DNA of 64,000 nucleotides from Paraburkholderia kururiensis JCM 10599 = LMG 19447 (GTDB taxonomy: Bacteria; Pseudomonadota; Gammaproteobacteria; Burkholderiales; Burkholderiaceae): contig NZ_RJZE01000021.1 of assembly GCF_003986935.1 (NCBI RefSeq), forward strand, positions 62,001 to 126,000, given 5' to 3'. Positions 49,357-59,340 of this stretch are shown here, in pieces. The notes below the pieces were generated by a model. The model did not search any database, was not told the DNA's origin, and saw only the letters and a program-made list of their open reading frames with translations. Position 1 is the stretch's first letter. Each line of letters opens with the position of its first letter. The position numbers were made by a program, and so were the translations under genes.

Positions 49357-50277
49357 CTACGCGTCTTCGCGCAGCGCGAGCCGCGCTTCGAGGAACTGCA
49401 GCAACGCGCGCACCTTCGACGAATTGCGCCGGTTCGGCAGATACGCGGCGTAAGCCACCACCTCGCCGCTTTGCGGTGTGACGCGGTAGTCGTGAAAGAA
49501 ACGCAGCAGGCGGCCGGCCGCGAGATCGTCGTTCACGAGCCAGTCGGGCAATAGCGCGAAACCCTGCCCCGCGTGCACGGCTTCGAGCAGCATGTCGAGG
49601 CTGTTCGACACCAGCCGCCCGCGCACCGGTACACGTTCCTCGCCGTCGTCGCGCGTGAAGGTCCACACCTGGCGCGCGCGATAACTGCCGCCGTAGGCAA
49701 TGCGCACGCACTCGCGCCCGGCAAGTTCCGCGGGCGTTTGCGGCGCGCCCGCGCGCTCCACGTAAGCCGCGCTCGCCACCACGAAGCGCGGGTTCGCCGC
49801 GAGCGTTCTCGCGATCAAGCCAGGATCGTTCGACGGCAAGCCGATGCGTACCGCCACGTCGATACGTTCCAGCGCAAGGTCCACGAAGCGGTCGGACACC
49901 AGCACGTCGAGCGCCACGCGCGGGTAGGCGTCGAGGAACGCGGCCAGATGCGGCGCGAGCACCATGCGGTTGTACGTGGTGGGCACGGTGACGCGCAGCG
50001 CGCCCACGGGTTCGGCGCCGCTGTCCAGCACGCTCTCGTCGGCCTCGGCGAGTTCGTCGAGCAGCTTCGAGACTTGCGCCACGTAGGCCACCCCGGCGTC
50101 CGTGAGGCTCACGCGGCGCGGCGTACGCGTGAGCAGCGCGGTACCGAGCGACGCTTCGAGCGCATCCATGAGCCGCGTCACCGACGACGTGGCCACGCCA
50201 AGCCGCTGCGCGGCCTTGGCGAAGCCGCCGGCATCGGCCACTTCGAGCAGCGTAGTGAGGGCGAGCAGTTTGTCCAT
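49357..50277 (-). CDS. LysR-family regulator divergent from an MFS transporter
   Basis: LysR regulator of 306 residues: HTH in MDKLLALTTLLEVADAGGFAKAAQRLGVATSSVTRLMDALEASLG, effector domain beginning GALRVTVPTTYNRMVLAPHLAAFLDAYPRV. Start at 50277. It is divergent from the MFS gene across a 157-base gap holding a TTGCGC/GCGCAA palindrome plus a further half-site. The whole unit (LysR and an exporter) is the common arrangement for inducible efflux. Confidence 0.88.
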   Translation of the reverse strand: MDKLLALTTLLEVADAGGFAKAAQRLGVATSSVTRLMDALEASLGTALLTRTPRRVSLTDAGVAYVAQVSKLLDELAEADESVLDSGAEPVGALRVTVPTTYNRMVLAPHLAAFLDAYPRVALDVLVSDRFVDLALERIDVAVRIGLPSNDPGLIARTLAANPRFVVASAAYVERAGAPQTPAELAGRECVRIAYGGSYRARQVWTFTRDDGEERVPVRGRLVSNSLDMLLEAVHAGQGFALLPDWLVNDDLAAGRLLRFFHDYRVTPQSGEVVAYAAYLPNRRNSSKVRALLQFLEARLALREDA

Positions 50278-50319
50278 GCGGCGGATTATGCCAGCGCAGG
50301 CGCGGCCCACAGGCCGCCG

Positions 50320-50348
50320 TTGCGCTGTGCGCAATGCCGGGTTGCGCA
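50320..50348. promoter_or_regulatory. Candidate LysR operator upstream of the MFS gene
   Basis: A perfect dyad TTGCGC-TGT-GCGCAA (50320-50334) is followed by a third TTGCGCA half-site at 50342-50348. The trio lies 43 bases from the LysR ATG and about 90 from the MFS ATG. Confidence 0.4.
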
Positions 50349-50434
50349 CCGTACGTATTCCGCGCGAGGGACCGGCCACCTATGCTTGGCGCGGTCGGTA
50401 CCTATCGCTGGTACTCATCGTTCAAGGAGTCGTC

Positions 50435-51688
50435 ATGTCCACGCCGTCACCTGCTCTGACCCACCCCGGCCAGGCCGCCGGACTCAGCCAGGGGCTCATC
50501 GCGCTGTTCGCTTTTAGTTGCGGCGCCATCGTCGCGAACCTCTACTACGCGCAGCCCATCACCGAACTGATCGGGCCGTCGCTGCACATGTCGGACGGCA
50601 CGGCGAGCCTCATCGTCTCGCTCACGCAGATCGGCTACGCGCTCGGTCTCTTCTTCATCGTGCCGCTCGGCGACCTGCTCGAAAACCGCAAGCTCATGAT
50701 CGCGACCGCCGTGGTCTCCATTGCGAGCCTCGCGGTGGCGTCGATGGTGCATTCGGCGGGCGCGTTCCTCGCGGTCTCGCTGCTGATCGGCTTCAGCTCG
50801 GTGGCCGTGCAGATCCTGATTCCGCTCGCCGCGCACCTCGCACCGGACCACTCGCGCGGGCGCGTGGTGGGCACCATCATGGGCGGGCTGCTGCTCGGCA
50901 TTCTGCTGTCGCGACCGCTTTCCAGCATCGTGGCCGGGCACTTCGGCTGGCGTGTGGTGTTCGCGGGCGCCGCGGTCGTGATGACCATCGTCACCGCCGT
51001 GCTCGCGCTCACCATCGCGCCGCGCAAGCCCGATCATCGCGCTACGTACTTCGAGCTGATCGGCTCGCTGCTGCACCTCGTGCGCACGATGCCGGTGCTG
51101 CGCCATCGCGCGCTGTACCAGGCGCTCATGTTCGCGTCGTTCAGCCTGTTCTGGACCGCGGTGCCCATCGAACTCACGCGCCACTACGGGCTTTCGCAAA
51201 CTGCCATCGGCGTGTTCGCGCTGGTGGGGGCAATCGGCGCGACGTCTGCGCCGGTAGCGGGCCGGCTAGCCGATGCGGGCCACTCGCTGCGCGCCACGCT
51301 CGTCGCCCTCGTGGCAGGGGCGCTGGCCTTTGCGCCGGCGCTGATTCATCCGGCCTGGGGTGTGCTCGGCCTTGTCGTGACCGGCATCGCGCTCGACTTC
51401 GCCGCGCAGATGAACATGGTGCTCGGCCAGCGCGAAATCTATGCGCTGCACGCAGCAAGCCGCAACCGGTTGAACGCGCTTTACATGACGAGCATCTTCG
51501 TGGGCGGCGCGACCGGCTCGGCGCTCGCCAGCGTGCTCTACGAACATGGCGGCTGGCCGCTCGTGGCGGGCGTGGCCATGACGTTCCCGGTTCTCGCGCT
51601 GCTGCATTTCCTCGCGGTGGGACGGCCGCATGTGCGCAATCAGGCGCGCCAGCCGAGCCAGGAGGGCCAGGCCACGCCGTCGGCGTGA
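50435..51688 (+). CDS. MFS transporter (DHA1-like)
   Basis: Major facilitator protein of 417 residues with twelve predicted helices. Family features visible: NLYYAQPITELIGPSLHMSDGTASLIVSLTQIGYALGLFFIVPLGDLLENRK (motif A-like in the 2-3 loop), and the central loop around APRKPDHRATYF. AAGGAG precedes the ATG at 50435. Close in pattern to YnfM-type exporters of drugs and small acids. Substrate unknown; the divergent LysR is probably the switch. Confidence 0.88.
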   Translation: MSTPSPALTHPGQAAGLSQGLIALFAFSCGAIVANLYYAQPITELIGPSLHMSDGTASLIVSLTQIGYALGLFFIVPLGDLLENRKLMIATAVVSIASLAVASMVHSAGAFLAVSLLIGFSSVAVQILIPLAAHLAPDHSRGRVVGTIMGGLLLGILLSRPLSSIVAGHFGWRVVFAGAAVVMTIVTAVLALTIAPRKPDHRATYFELIGSLLHLVRTMPVLRHRALYQALMFASFSLFWTAVPIELTRHYGLSQTAIGVFALVGAIGATSAPVAGRLADAGHSLRATLVALVAGALAFAPALIHPAWGVLGLVVTGIALDFAAQMNMVLGQREIYALHAASRNRLNALYMTSIFVGGATGSALASVLYEHGGWPLVAGVAMTFPVLALLHFLAVGRPHVRNQARQPSQEGQATPSA

Positions 51689-51815
51689 GCATGCGTGTGA
51701 CCAGTACGCGCTTCAGAACGATTAAGCCCCAGTTTCAGGCCTCGTCAGGACAAACAGGGCGGGTCTGACACAGACTAGGCGCCATCGTTGAACCCGCAAG
51801 CAGGCCAGGAGCGAC

Positions 51816-53201
51816 ATGAATCGCAGACGACTATGGATCGCCGCAGCCGGTCTCGCCATCGCGGCGTTCGCTGTAGCAGCCGGCATCCTGTACGAGCCCG
51901 CCATCAACCCCGTGCCGGTGCCCTCGCCCGCCGGCTTCGACCCGCAGCTCGTGCGCGAAGGCGCGCGCGTGGTGGCGCTGGGCGACTGCGTGGTGTGCCA
52001 CACGTCGCAAGGCGGCCGGCCCTTTGCGGGCGGCCTGCCGCTCGCCACGCCGTTCGGCACGATCTACGCCACCAACATCACGCCCGACGCCGACACGGGC
52101 ATCGGCAACTGGTCTGAAGCCGCATTCGCGCGCGCCTTGCGGCACGGCATTGCGCGCGACGGCCATCAGCTTTATCCCGCCTTTCCCTACGTCCATTTCA
52201 CGCGCATGCCGGAGCACGACATCTCGGCGGCCTACGCGTATCTCATGAGCCGCGAGCCGGTTCGTGCGACCACGCCCGCGAACCAGCTGGTCTTCCCGCT
52301 CAACTTCCGGCCGCTCGTCGCGTTCTGGAACGTGCTGTTTTTAAGGCCTGGTCCACGCGAACCCGATGCTTCGCACGACGCCGTCTGGAATCGCGGCAAG
52401 CTGCTCGTGGACGGCCTCGGCCACTGCGCCTCGTGTCATTCGCCGCTCAACGCGATTGGCGGCGAAAAGGCGGACCGCGCGTTCGACGGCGGCATCGTGG
52501 ACGGCTGGGAAGCCCCGCCGCTCAATGCGCTTTCCGAAGCGGTGCGGCCCTGGAGCGAGGCGCAACTGGTCGAATACCTGCGCACGGGGCGGGCCTCGGA
52601 ACACGGCGCCGCGGCAGGCCCCATGCTGCCCGTGACGCGCGACCTCGCCCGTGTGCCGACCGAAGACGTGCAGGCCATTGCGACTTACCTCCTTTCGATC
52701 CAGAAGACGCCCGCCTCTACCGCCTCTACCGCCTCTACCGCCTCTACCGAGGCAACAGCCAACGCAAGAGCGAACGCAATGACGGACGCAACGGCGGACA
52801 CAACCGCCGCGATCACGCCAGCCTCGTCGCATCCCACCACGCCCGCCGAACAACGCGGCGCCGTGCTCTTCAACGCGTCCTGCGCGCAATGCCACGGTCC
52901 GGCGTGGCCGATGCAGACCATCGGCGAGCGCCCCACCCTTGCGTTCAGCACCGCGGTGAACGCCGCGACCCCGCGCAACGCGATCCAGATGATGCTCAAC
53001 GGCATCGCGTGGCACGGCGAAGACGCCATCAACTACATGCCCGCATTCAGCGGCCTCTACGACGACCGCCAGATCGCGGATCTCGCCGCCTACCTCCGCG
53101 GCGCGTATTCGGCGAAGCCAGCATGGCCCGCGTGGTCCGATGCCGCACCGCTCGTCGCCGACCTCAGGAAGACGCTCAAAACGGAGAACTCTGCACGATG
53201 A
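51816..53201 (+). CDS. Tri-haem cytochrome c subunit of a molybdenum hydroxylase
   Basis: Membrane-anchored periplasmic cytochrome of 461 residues. The N-terminal helix (RRLWIAAAGLAIAAFAVAAGIL) serves as signal anchor. Three CxxCH haem sites follow: CVVCH (about residue 58), CASCH (about 204) and CAQCH (about 355), like the cytochrome subunits of membrane aldehyde and alcohol dehydrogenases. A low-complexity linker between haems 2 and 3 holds four AST repeats and Asn/Ala/Thr-rich sequence. Its TGA overlaps the ATG of the 2Fe-2S subunit by four bases, so the two are made in step. It should hand electrons from the oxidoreductase to quinone or the terminal oxidases. Confidence 0.88.
   Translation: MNRRRLWIAAAGLAIAAFAVAAGILYEPAINPVPVPSPAGFDPQLVREGARVVALGDCVVCHTSQGGRPFAGGLPLATPFGTIYATNITPDADTGIGNWSEAAFARALRHGIARDGHQLYPAFPYVHFTRMPEHDISAAYAYLMSREPVRATTPANQLVFPLNFRPLVAFWNVLFLRPGPREPDASHDAVWNRGKLLVDGLGHCASCHSPLNAIGGEKADRAFDGGIVDGWEAPPLNALSEAVRPWSEAQLVEYLRTGRASEHGAAAGPMLPVTRDLARVPTEDVQAIATYLLSIQKTPASTASTASTASTEATANARANAMTDATADTTAAITPASSHPTTPAEQRGAVLFNASCAQCHGPAWPMQTIGERPTLAFSTAVNAATPRNAIQMMLNGIAWHGEDAINYMPAFSGLYDDRQIADLAAYLRGAYSAKPAWPAWSDAAPLVADLRKTLKTENSAR
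52712..52747 (+). repeat. In-frame 9-bp repeat (four copies) in the cytochrome linker
   Basis: Four exact copies of CGCCTCTAC encode repeated Ala-Ser-Thr between the second and third haem domains. The exact identity at DNA level indicates recent expansion. Confidence 0.9.
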
Positions 53202-53692
53202 TCTCCCTCACCGTGAACGGCGTGCAGCACACGCTCGACATCGATCCTTCCACGCCGCTGCTCTACGTATTGCGCAACGATCTGCATTTGCACGGCGCGA
53301 AGTTCGGCTGCGGCCTCGGGCAATGCGGCGCGTGCACCGTGATCGTGGATGGCGAAGCGACGTTCTCGTGCCTGCTGCCCGTGAGCGCCGTGGGCACGCG
53401 CCCCGTGCGCACCATCGAAAGCCTGGGCACGGCAACGCATCCGGGGCCGCTGCAAAAGGCGTTTATCGAGCACCAGGCCGCGCAGTGCGGCTACTGCATC
53501 GCGGGCATGATCGTGCGCGCCCAGGCGCTGCTGGAGCGCAACCCGCATCCCACCGAACAACAACTGCGCGAGCACATGGAGCCGAACCTCTGCCGCTGCG
53601 GCACGCACATGCGCATCCTCGCCGCCATTCGCGAGGTGGCCGGGCTGCCGGAGCCGAAGGCAGAAGCCGCCGCTGCGCACATCCCCACCTGA
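53198..53692 (+). CDS. 2Fe-2S subunit of a molybdenum hydroxylase
   Basis: Small subunit of 164 residues with two [2Fe-2S] clusters. The plant-ferredoxin-like cluster uses Cys38, Cys43, Cys46 and Cys58 (FGCGLGQCGACTV). The second, helical cluster uses Cys97, Cys100, Cys132 and Cys134 (QCGYCIAGM and NLCRCGTHMRI). This is the IorA/CoxS type found in isoquinoline 1-oxidoreductase and periplasmic aldehyde oxidases. No Tat signal is present on this subunit; it presumably hitchhikes with the large subunit. Start overlaps the upstream stop (ATGA) and the molybdenum subunit follows 16 bases later. Confidence 0.93.
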   Translation: MISLTVNGVQHTLDIDPSTPLLYVLRNDLHLHGAKFGCGLGQCGACTVIVDGEATFSCLLPVSAVGTRPVRTIESLGTATHPGPLQKAFIEHQAAQCGYCIAGMIVRAQALLERNPHPTEQQLREHMEPNLCRCGTHMRILAAIREVAGLPEPKAEAAAAHIPT

Positions 53693-53708
53693 GAGCAAGG
53701 GCCGACCG

Positions 53709-55991
53709 ATGAACCCTCAAGACGAATCCATCGACGAAGGCCGCCGCCGCTTCATGGTGTCGGGCGCGCTCGTCGTGACGTTCAGCCTCGTGCCGGGCGC
53801 CGAGGCGCTCGCCCAGCAGGTGATCGCTGACGAAGGCGCGGCCGTGCACGTGGCGAAGGAAACGCAGATGCTGGCGGGCAGCCTGAAGACCAACCCGCTG
53901 CTCGACGCGTGGATCAAGATCACGCCCGAAGGCAAGGTCACCGTGTTCACGGGCAAGGTGGAACTGGGCACCGGCGTGCGCACCGCGTTGCTTCAGGTGG
54001 CCGCCGAAGAACTGGACATGGCGCCCTCGCTCATCACGTTTCTCACGGCGGACACGGGCGCCTCGCCCGACGAAGGGCTCACCGCGGGCAGCCACACCAT
54101 GGCGGATAGCGGCAGCGCGCTGCTGAACGCCTCGGCGCAGGTGCGCGGCCTGCTCGTGGAAGCCGCCGCGAAACGCTTCGGCGTGGCGAGCAGCGAACTC
54201 GTGACGCGCGACGCCGTGATCCACGCGCCGGACGGCCGCACCATGACGTACGGCGAAGCGGTGGGTTTCGTGGATCTGCATCGCAATGCGACGCCCACCT
54301 CGCCGCTCAAAGACCCGAAGACGTTCAACGTGATCGGCACGTCGCTGCCGCGGCTCGACATTCCGTCGAAGGTCACGGGCGGCGTGAGCTACGTGCAGGA
54401 CATGCAGCTGCCCGGCATGCTGCACGCACGCGTCGTGATGCCGCCGACATACGACGCGAAACTCGTCGACACCAACGAGCAGGACGTGATGAAGCTGCCT
54501 GGCGTCGTGAAAGTGGTGCGCAACGGCAGCATGCTCGCCGTGGTCGCGAAGGGCGAGTGGCAGGCCGTGGTGGCGCAGCGCGCGCTCATGGCGGGCAGCA
54601 AGTGGTCGCCTGGCCGCGCCTTGCCCGACCCGGCCGCCGTGCATCGCGACCTCAAGACGCTTGCTACCCAGCAAATCAAGATCGCGGACCAGCACGCACC
54701 CACGTCGCCTGCCGTGAAGACGCTCAACGCGCGCTACGAAAAGCGCTACCTGCTGCATGGATCGATTGGTCCTTCGTGTTCGGTGGCGTTGTTCGACGCG
54801 GGCAAGCTCACGGTATGGACGCACTCGCAAGGCGTCTATCCACTGCGCGACGCGCTCGCCGAAATGCTGAGCCTGCCGAAAGAGAACGTGCGCTGCATCC
54901 ACACCGAAGGCTCTGGCTGCTACGGCCACAACGGCGCCGACGACGTGGCCGCACACGCCGCGTTGATCGCCGCGGCGCTGCCGGGCGAGCCTATCCGCGT
55001 GCAATGGATGCGCGAGCAGGAGCACGTCTGGGACCACTTCACGCCCGCGATGGTGACGGAAGTGAGCGCGTCGCTGGATGCGAACGGGCAGATCGTGGAC
55101 TGGCGCTACGCGCTCTGGAGCAGTTCGCACAACGAGCGCATCGTCAACGCGGGGCGCTTGCTGCCTGCGCGCATGCTCGACAAGCCCTTCGTTTCGGCAC
55201 CTTCCGTGCCCATGCTGCAACCGGAGGGCGGCGGCGACCGCAACGCGATTCCGCTCTACGCACTGCCGAACCTGTACGTGATGAACAACTTCTCGCCGAC
55301 CATGCCGCTGCAGACCTCGGCCATGCGCTCGCTGGGCGCGCATACGAACGTGTTCACCATCGAAAGCTTCATGGACGAACTCGCGCACGCCGCGAAGATC
55401 GACCCTGTGGAATTCCGCCTGCGGCATCTGGACGACCCGCGCGCGAAGGACGTGATCCGGCTCGCGGCGGAACGCTTCGGCTGGCAACGTGCGATGTCTT
55501 CGCCGCGCGCCCGTCATCACGGCGTGGGCTTCGGCTTCGCGAAGTACAAGAACCTGATGGCCTACGTGGCGATGGCCGTGGAAATATCGGTGGAACCCGA
55601 GACGGGCCAGGTGACGCTGGAGCGCGCCGAGGTGGCCGTGGACTCGGGGCAGATCGTGAATCCGGACGGCATCCGCAACCAGATTGAGGGCGGCGTGATC
55701 CAGTCCGCAAGCTGGACGCTGCACGAAGCACTGCGCTACGACACCGAACGCATTCGCAGCTTCGACTGGAGCAGCTATCCGATCCTGCGTTTTTCGTCGG
55801 TGCCTAAGCGCGTCGCCGTGCATCTGATCGACCGGCCCGGCACGCCGTTTCTGGGCGCCGCCGAAGCCGCGATGGGACCGACGGCGGGCGCACTCGCGAA
55901 TGCGCTTTTCGACGCGACGGGTCTGCGCATTCGCGAGATGCCGCTGGCCGGCGACGCGCTACGGCGCCGGATGGAACAAACGCAAGCGTAA
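53709..55991 (+). CDS. Molybdopterin-binding large subunit (IorB-like oxidoreductase)
   Basis: Catalytic subunit of 760 residues in the xanthine-dehydrogenase/aldehyde-oxidase family. A twin-arginine signal is clear (GRRRFMVSGALVVTFSL, residues 11-27), so the enzyme works in the periplasm. Two cofactor segments are visible: GKVELGTGVRTALLQVAAEELDM early, and SEGSGCYGHNGADDVAAHAALIA-type sequence centred at about residue 400, with a Glu near the C-terminus in FLGAAEAAMGPTAGALANALFDATG (the base in this family). No FAD subunit is encoded; electrons should go through the 2Fe-2S subunit to the cytochrome. Substrate may be an aldehyde or N-heterocycle. Confidence 0.9.
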   Translation: MNPQDESIDEGRRRFMVSGALVVTFSLVPGAEALAQQVIADEGAAVHVAKETQMLAGSLKTNPLLDAWIKITPEGKVTVFTGKVELGTGVRTALLQVAAEELDMAPSLITFLTADTGASPDEGLTAGSHTMADSGSALLNASAQVRGLLVEAAAKRFGVASSELVTRDAVIHAPDGRTMTYGEAVGFVDLHRNATPTSPLKDPKTFNVIGTSLPRLDIPSKVTGGVSYVQDMQLPGMLHARVVMPPTYDAKLVDTNEQDVMKLPGVVKVVRNGSMLAVVAKGEWQAVVAQRALMAGSKWSPGRALPDPAAVHRDLKTLATQQIKIADQHAPTSPAVKTLNARYEKRYLLHGSIGPSCSVALFDAGKLTVWTHSQGVYPLRDALAEMLSLPKENVRCIHTEGSGCYGHNGADDVAAHAALIAAALPGEPIRVQWMREQEHVWDHFTPAMVTEVSASLDANGQIVDWRYALWSSSHNERIVNAGRLLPARMLDKPFVSAPSVPMLQPEGGGDRNAIPLYALPNLYVMNNFSPTMPLQTSAMRSLGAHTNVFTIESFMDELAHAAKIDPVEFRLRHLDDPRAKDVIRLAAERFGWQRAMSSPRARHHGVGFGFAKYKNLMAYVAMAVEISVEPETGQVTLERAEVAVDSGQIVNPDGIRNQIEGGVIQSASWTLHEALRYDTERIRSFDWSSYPILRFSSVPKRVAVHLIDRPGTPFLGAAEAAMGPTAGALANALFDATGLRIREMPLAGDALRRRMEQTQA

Positions 55992-56034
55992 AGGCGCCCG
56001 GCGCCCCCGCGGCTTCACCACCTCATGCACAGGC

Positions 56035-59000
56035 TCACTGCAACGACCGCGCCGCCGGATGGACGGCAAGCGCGGGCGTTTGCCAGGCCTGCTGTGCCGG
56101 CGACGCCGTCGCCTTCTGCGACGAAGCGGCCTCGCTGCCATAACCGGCCTCGGCGGCGCGCGAAGTGCCCATCTTCTTCGCCAGCGTGTCGCCCAGCGTG
56201 ACGAGACGGCGAATGTCCGGCGCATCCGAGTGCAGGTCGAAACGCGGCGAGAGGTCCGCCGTGAGCGCCGCCGCCTGCCGCACCTGCCCTTTCTCCGCCA
56301 GATGCCCTGCGAAGTCGAGCGCCGCGCGCAGTTCCCACATGGGCGCGTCGTGCTCATGGGCAAGCTTCATCGCATCGGAAAGCAGCCGACGGCCCGCGGC
56401 CTCGTGCATTTCTGCGGCGTCGGGTGCGCGTTCGGCCACGCGGCGTGCGCGCTCCAGTTCCACGACGCCGCGCACGCGCAGCAGCTCCGGCAAGAAGATG
56501 TGCTCGCCGTTCGCCTGGCCATGCGCGAGCGTTTCGTCGAGCCTTGCGCGCGCTTCGTCGATGCGCCCCGCCCGCGCGAGCCCCTCGGTCCACACCACGA
56601 TCAGGGGCGTGACGAGCCGCCGAAAGCCGCGCGCGAGCAGGCGCGCCAGCGCGGGCCCCATGCGCGCAAGCCCCGCCTCGGTACGCCAGCATTCGATATC
56701 GATCTGCCCGGCGAGGCATTCCGCGTAGTCCTGCCAGCTTTCGAAGCGATGGATCGCAACCTGCGAACGCAGGATGGTGAGGTAGCGCGACGCAGCCTCC
56801 AGCTCGCCGCATTGCAGCGCGAGCGGCACGACGCCCACCGCAAGCAGATGGCTGAGCGACGGCTCGAGCATGTCGGCCCTCACGCGATTCATGGCCTTCT
56901 CGATGTACTGCATGGCACGTTCGGCGTCGCCCTGAATCCAGGCAATGCGCGCGAGCGTGGCGTTGCCGATGATGAGCGGATCGACCGAAAGCGAGCACTC
57001 CGAAGGCCGCGACTCGTCGATGGAATCCATGACGCGTTCGATGCGCTGGCGCGCCTGTTCGTGCTCGCCGAAGAGGTGCAGCGACACGGCCACCATCAGC
57101 GCGGCGAGCGCCTGCTGGAACGGCGAGCCGCTGCGCTCCGAGAGATGCTGGAAGCGCGTCGCGAAGCGCATCGAGGCGTGAATGTCGCTCGTGGTGAGCA
57201 TGGTGTTCCACAGGCCCCAGAGCGCGCGCGCCTGAAACGTGTCGTCGCCTGCGTCGCGCGCGAGCCAGAGCACCCGGTTCCAGAGCGACAGGGCGTTCTG
57301 CACGGGCACGTCGGTGTAGAGCAGCGTGGAGGCATACGCGGTGCACAGGCGCATTTCGCAGACCGTGTCCACGGCGCCCGCGGGCAACGTGTCCAGTATC
57401 GCGAGCGCGCGTTGTGCGCGGTCGCGGCATTCGTGCACAAGGCCCGCTTCGAACAGCGTGCAGACCAGCGCGCCGGCCAGCGCCACGCCGAGCGCGCGGT
57501 CGCCGTCGCCGGCGAGCGCCCAGTCGCAGGCCGTGCGGGCCTCGTCGAGCGATGGCTGCGGGCGCTCCTGCGCGGCGCCGCCGGCCGGGTGCCCGCCCGC
57601 GGGCAGCGCGCTTTCTTCCATGCGCTTTTGCACGTGCAACATGTGGCGCGTGCCGATCAATTGCACCTCGCCCTCGTCGCGCAGCTTTTCCATGGCGTAG
57701 GCGCGCGTCGATTCGGTGAGCCGGTATTGGGCAATGGCGCCGCGGCACTCCACGTTGACGAGCGACTTCGTGGCCAGCTCGCCGAGGCTCGTGATGACGG
57801 ACGCGACCGGCATGCCGGGCTCGGTCGCCACCGCGCACACGGCGTCGAAGTTGAACGTGCCCGTGAAGAACGCAAGCCGTCTGAAGAGCGCCTTCGAGGT
57901 GGCGTCGAGCAGCGCATAGCTCCAGTCGAACGTGGCGCGCAAGGCCTGGTGGCGCGGCAACGCCGAACGCAGGCCGCCCGTGAGCAGATTCAGGCGGTCG
58001 TCGAGCCGCGAGGCCACGCCTTCCACGCCGAGCGTGGCGACCCGCGCCGCGGCGAGCTCCACGGCAAGCGGCAAACCTTCGAGGCGCCGGCAGATGTCGG
58101 CCACGATCGCAAGGCTCGCTTCGTCCGTCGCACAGCCGGGCACGATGGCGCGTGCGCGATGCAGGAACAGCTCGACGGCAGAATGGGCGAGGATCGCATC
58201 GGCGGATGCTCCGTTGGCCGGCACGGCGAGCGGCTCCACGCGAAACACGCATTCGGTCCAGATGCGCAGCGGCTCGCGGCTCGTCACGAGCACGCGCAGC
58301 GCCGGGTTGCGCACCACCAGCACTTCGACAAGGCTCGCCACCGCGTCGATCACGTGCTCCGCATTGTCGAGCACGAGCAGGCAGCCGGTGTCGGCCAGGG
58401 TGTCGGCTAACGCGTCGGCCACGCTCTGTGCACTGAGCGGCGCGGCAGCATCGGCCAGGCCCAGGGCGGCTGCGAGCGTGGCGAGCACGGCATCGGGCGA
58501 CGACGCCTGGGCCAGCTCGACGAAGTACACGCTGAGGTTGCCGCGATCGCGCATTTCCCGCGCGACGTGCACGGCAAGGCAGGTCTTGCCGATGCCGCCC
58601 GCGCCCACCAGGGTGGTAACGGCCGTGCGGGTGGTTTGATCGACGATCTGCTCGACTTCGGCCTGCCGTCCGATCAGACGCGAAACGCCCACGGGCAGCA
58701 TGCGGCCTCGCGGCGTTGTAGTCGATTGCCGCGAGCCTGCGGCCCGGGTGTCGAGGTCGGCATCGGCGTGGGAGGCGGCATCGGTGCCTGGATCGGCCGT
58801 GCGCGCGGCATGGGCCACGAGCAGATAGCCGCGGCCCGGCACGGTCTTGATGAGATCGCGGTCGCCGCCCAGCAGCTTGCGCAGCGCGGCAATGTGCACC
58901 TGAAGCCGGTTCTCTTCGACGATCAGGCCGGGCCAGACGGCATCCATGATGTCGTCCTTGGAAAGAATCGCGCCGTTGGCACGAAAGAGCACTTCCAGAA

Positions 59001-59094
59001 TGTCGAGCGCCCGCGCGCCGACACGCAGCGAGCGGCCGTGCTGATGAACTTCGCGCTGGTCGAAATTCACCAGCAATGTGCCGATCCTATTCAT
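56035..59094 (-). CDS. Winged-helix/ATPase/TPR transcriptional regulator
   Basis: Large regulator of 1019 residues. An OmpR-type DNA-binding domain occupies about 1-105 (ALDILEVLFRANGAILSKDDIMDAVWPGLIVEENRLQVHIAALRKLLG; TVPGRGYLLV). A P-loop NTPase follows at about 160-450, with TLVGAGGIGKTCLAVHVA (Walker A), a Walker B-like GCLLVLDNAEHV and VTSREPLRI. The remaining 550 residues are helical repeats of TPR character. This is the AfsR/MalT-like STAND switch architecture. The start at 59094 has AGGAGA upstream. It faces the end of the molybdenum operon and may control it; a paralog is at the right end of the window. Confidence 0.85.
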   Translation of the reverse strand: MNRIGTLLVNFDQREVHQHGRSLRVGARALDILEVLFRANGAILSKDDIMDAVWPGLIVEENRLQVHIAALRKLLGGDRDLIKTVPGRGYLLVAHAARTADPGTDAASHADADLDTRAAGSRQSTTTPRGRMLPVGVSRLIGRQAEVEQIVDQTTRTAVTTLVGAGGIGKTCLAVHVAREMRDRGNLSVYFVELAQASSPDAVLATLAAALGLADAAAPLSAQSVADALADTLADTGCLLVLDNAEHVIDAVASLVEVLVVRNPALRVLVTSREPLRIWTECVFRVEPLAVPANGASADAILAHSAVELFLHRARAIVPGCATDEASLAIVADICRRLEGLPLAVELAAARVATLGVEGVASRLDDRLNLLTGGLRSALPRHQALRATFDWSYALLDATSKALFRRLAFFTGTFNFDAVCAVATEPGMPVASVITSLGELATKSLVNVECRGAIAQYRLTESTRAYAMEKLRDEGEVQLIGTRHMLHVQKRMEESALPAGGHPAGGAAQERPQPSLDEARTACDWALAGDGDRALGVALAGALVCTLFEAGLVHECRDRAQRALAILDTLPAGAVDTVCEMRLCTAYASTLLYTDVPVQNALSLWNRVLWLARDAGDDTFQARALWGLWNTMLTTSDIHASMRFATRFQHLSERSGSPFQQALAALMVAVSLHLFGEHEQARQRIERVMDSIDESRPSECSLSVDPLIIGNATLARIAWIQGDAERAMQYIEKAMNRVRADMLEPSLSHLLAVGVVPLALQCGELEAASRYLTILRSQVAIHRFESWQDYAECLAGQIDIECWRTEAGLARMGPALARLLARGFRRLVTPLIVVWTEGLARAGRIDEARARLDETLAHGQANGEHIFLPELLRVRGVVELERARRVAERAPDAAEMHEAAGRRLLSDAMKLAHEHDAPMWELRAALDFAGHLAEKGQVRQAAALTADLSPRFDLHSDAPDIRRLVTLGDTLAKKMGTSRAAEAGYGSEAASSQKATASPAQQAWQTPALAVHPAARSLQ

Positions 59095-59340
59095 GGCCAC
59101 TCTCCTCGCTTCTGGCAGCGTTTTGCAATGGCGCCTCGGGCGCGCACCCGCCTGATGAAATGTCAAAAATGTAAACGGGCGGTAATATCCTGTCTTGAAC
59201 AATAGTGCTCACGCACACCATGGCGCAGTCCTGCGCAGCCGTCCGTAGTTGTCCCGTAGTTGTCCTGCAATTGTCTTTAGCCGGGCCGTCTGCGCCGCCC
59301 GTCACGACGACGCCACACACGGTCTCGAGGAATCCGCCCC

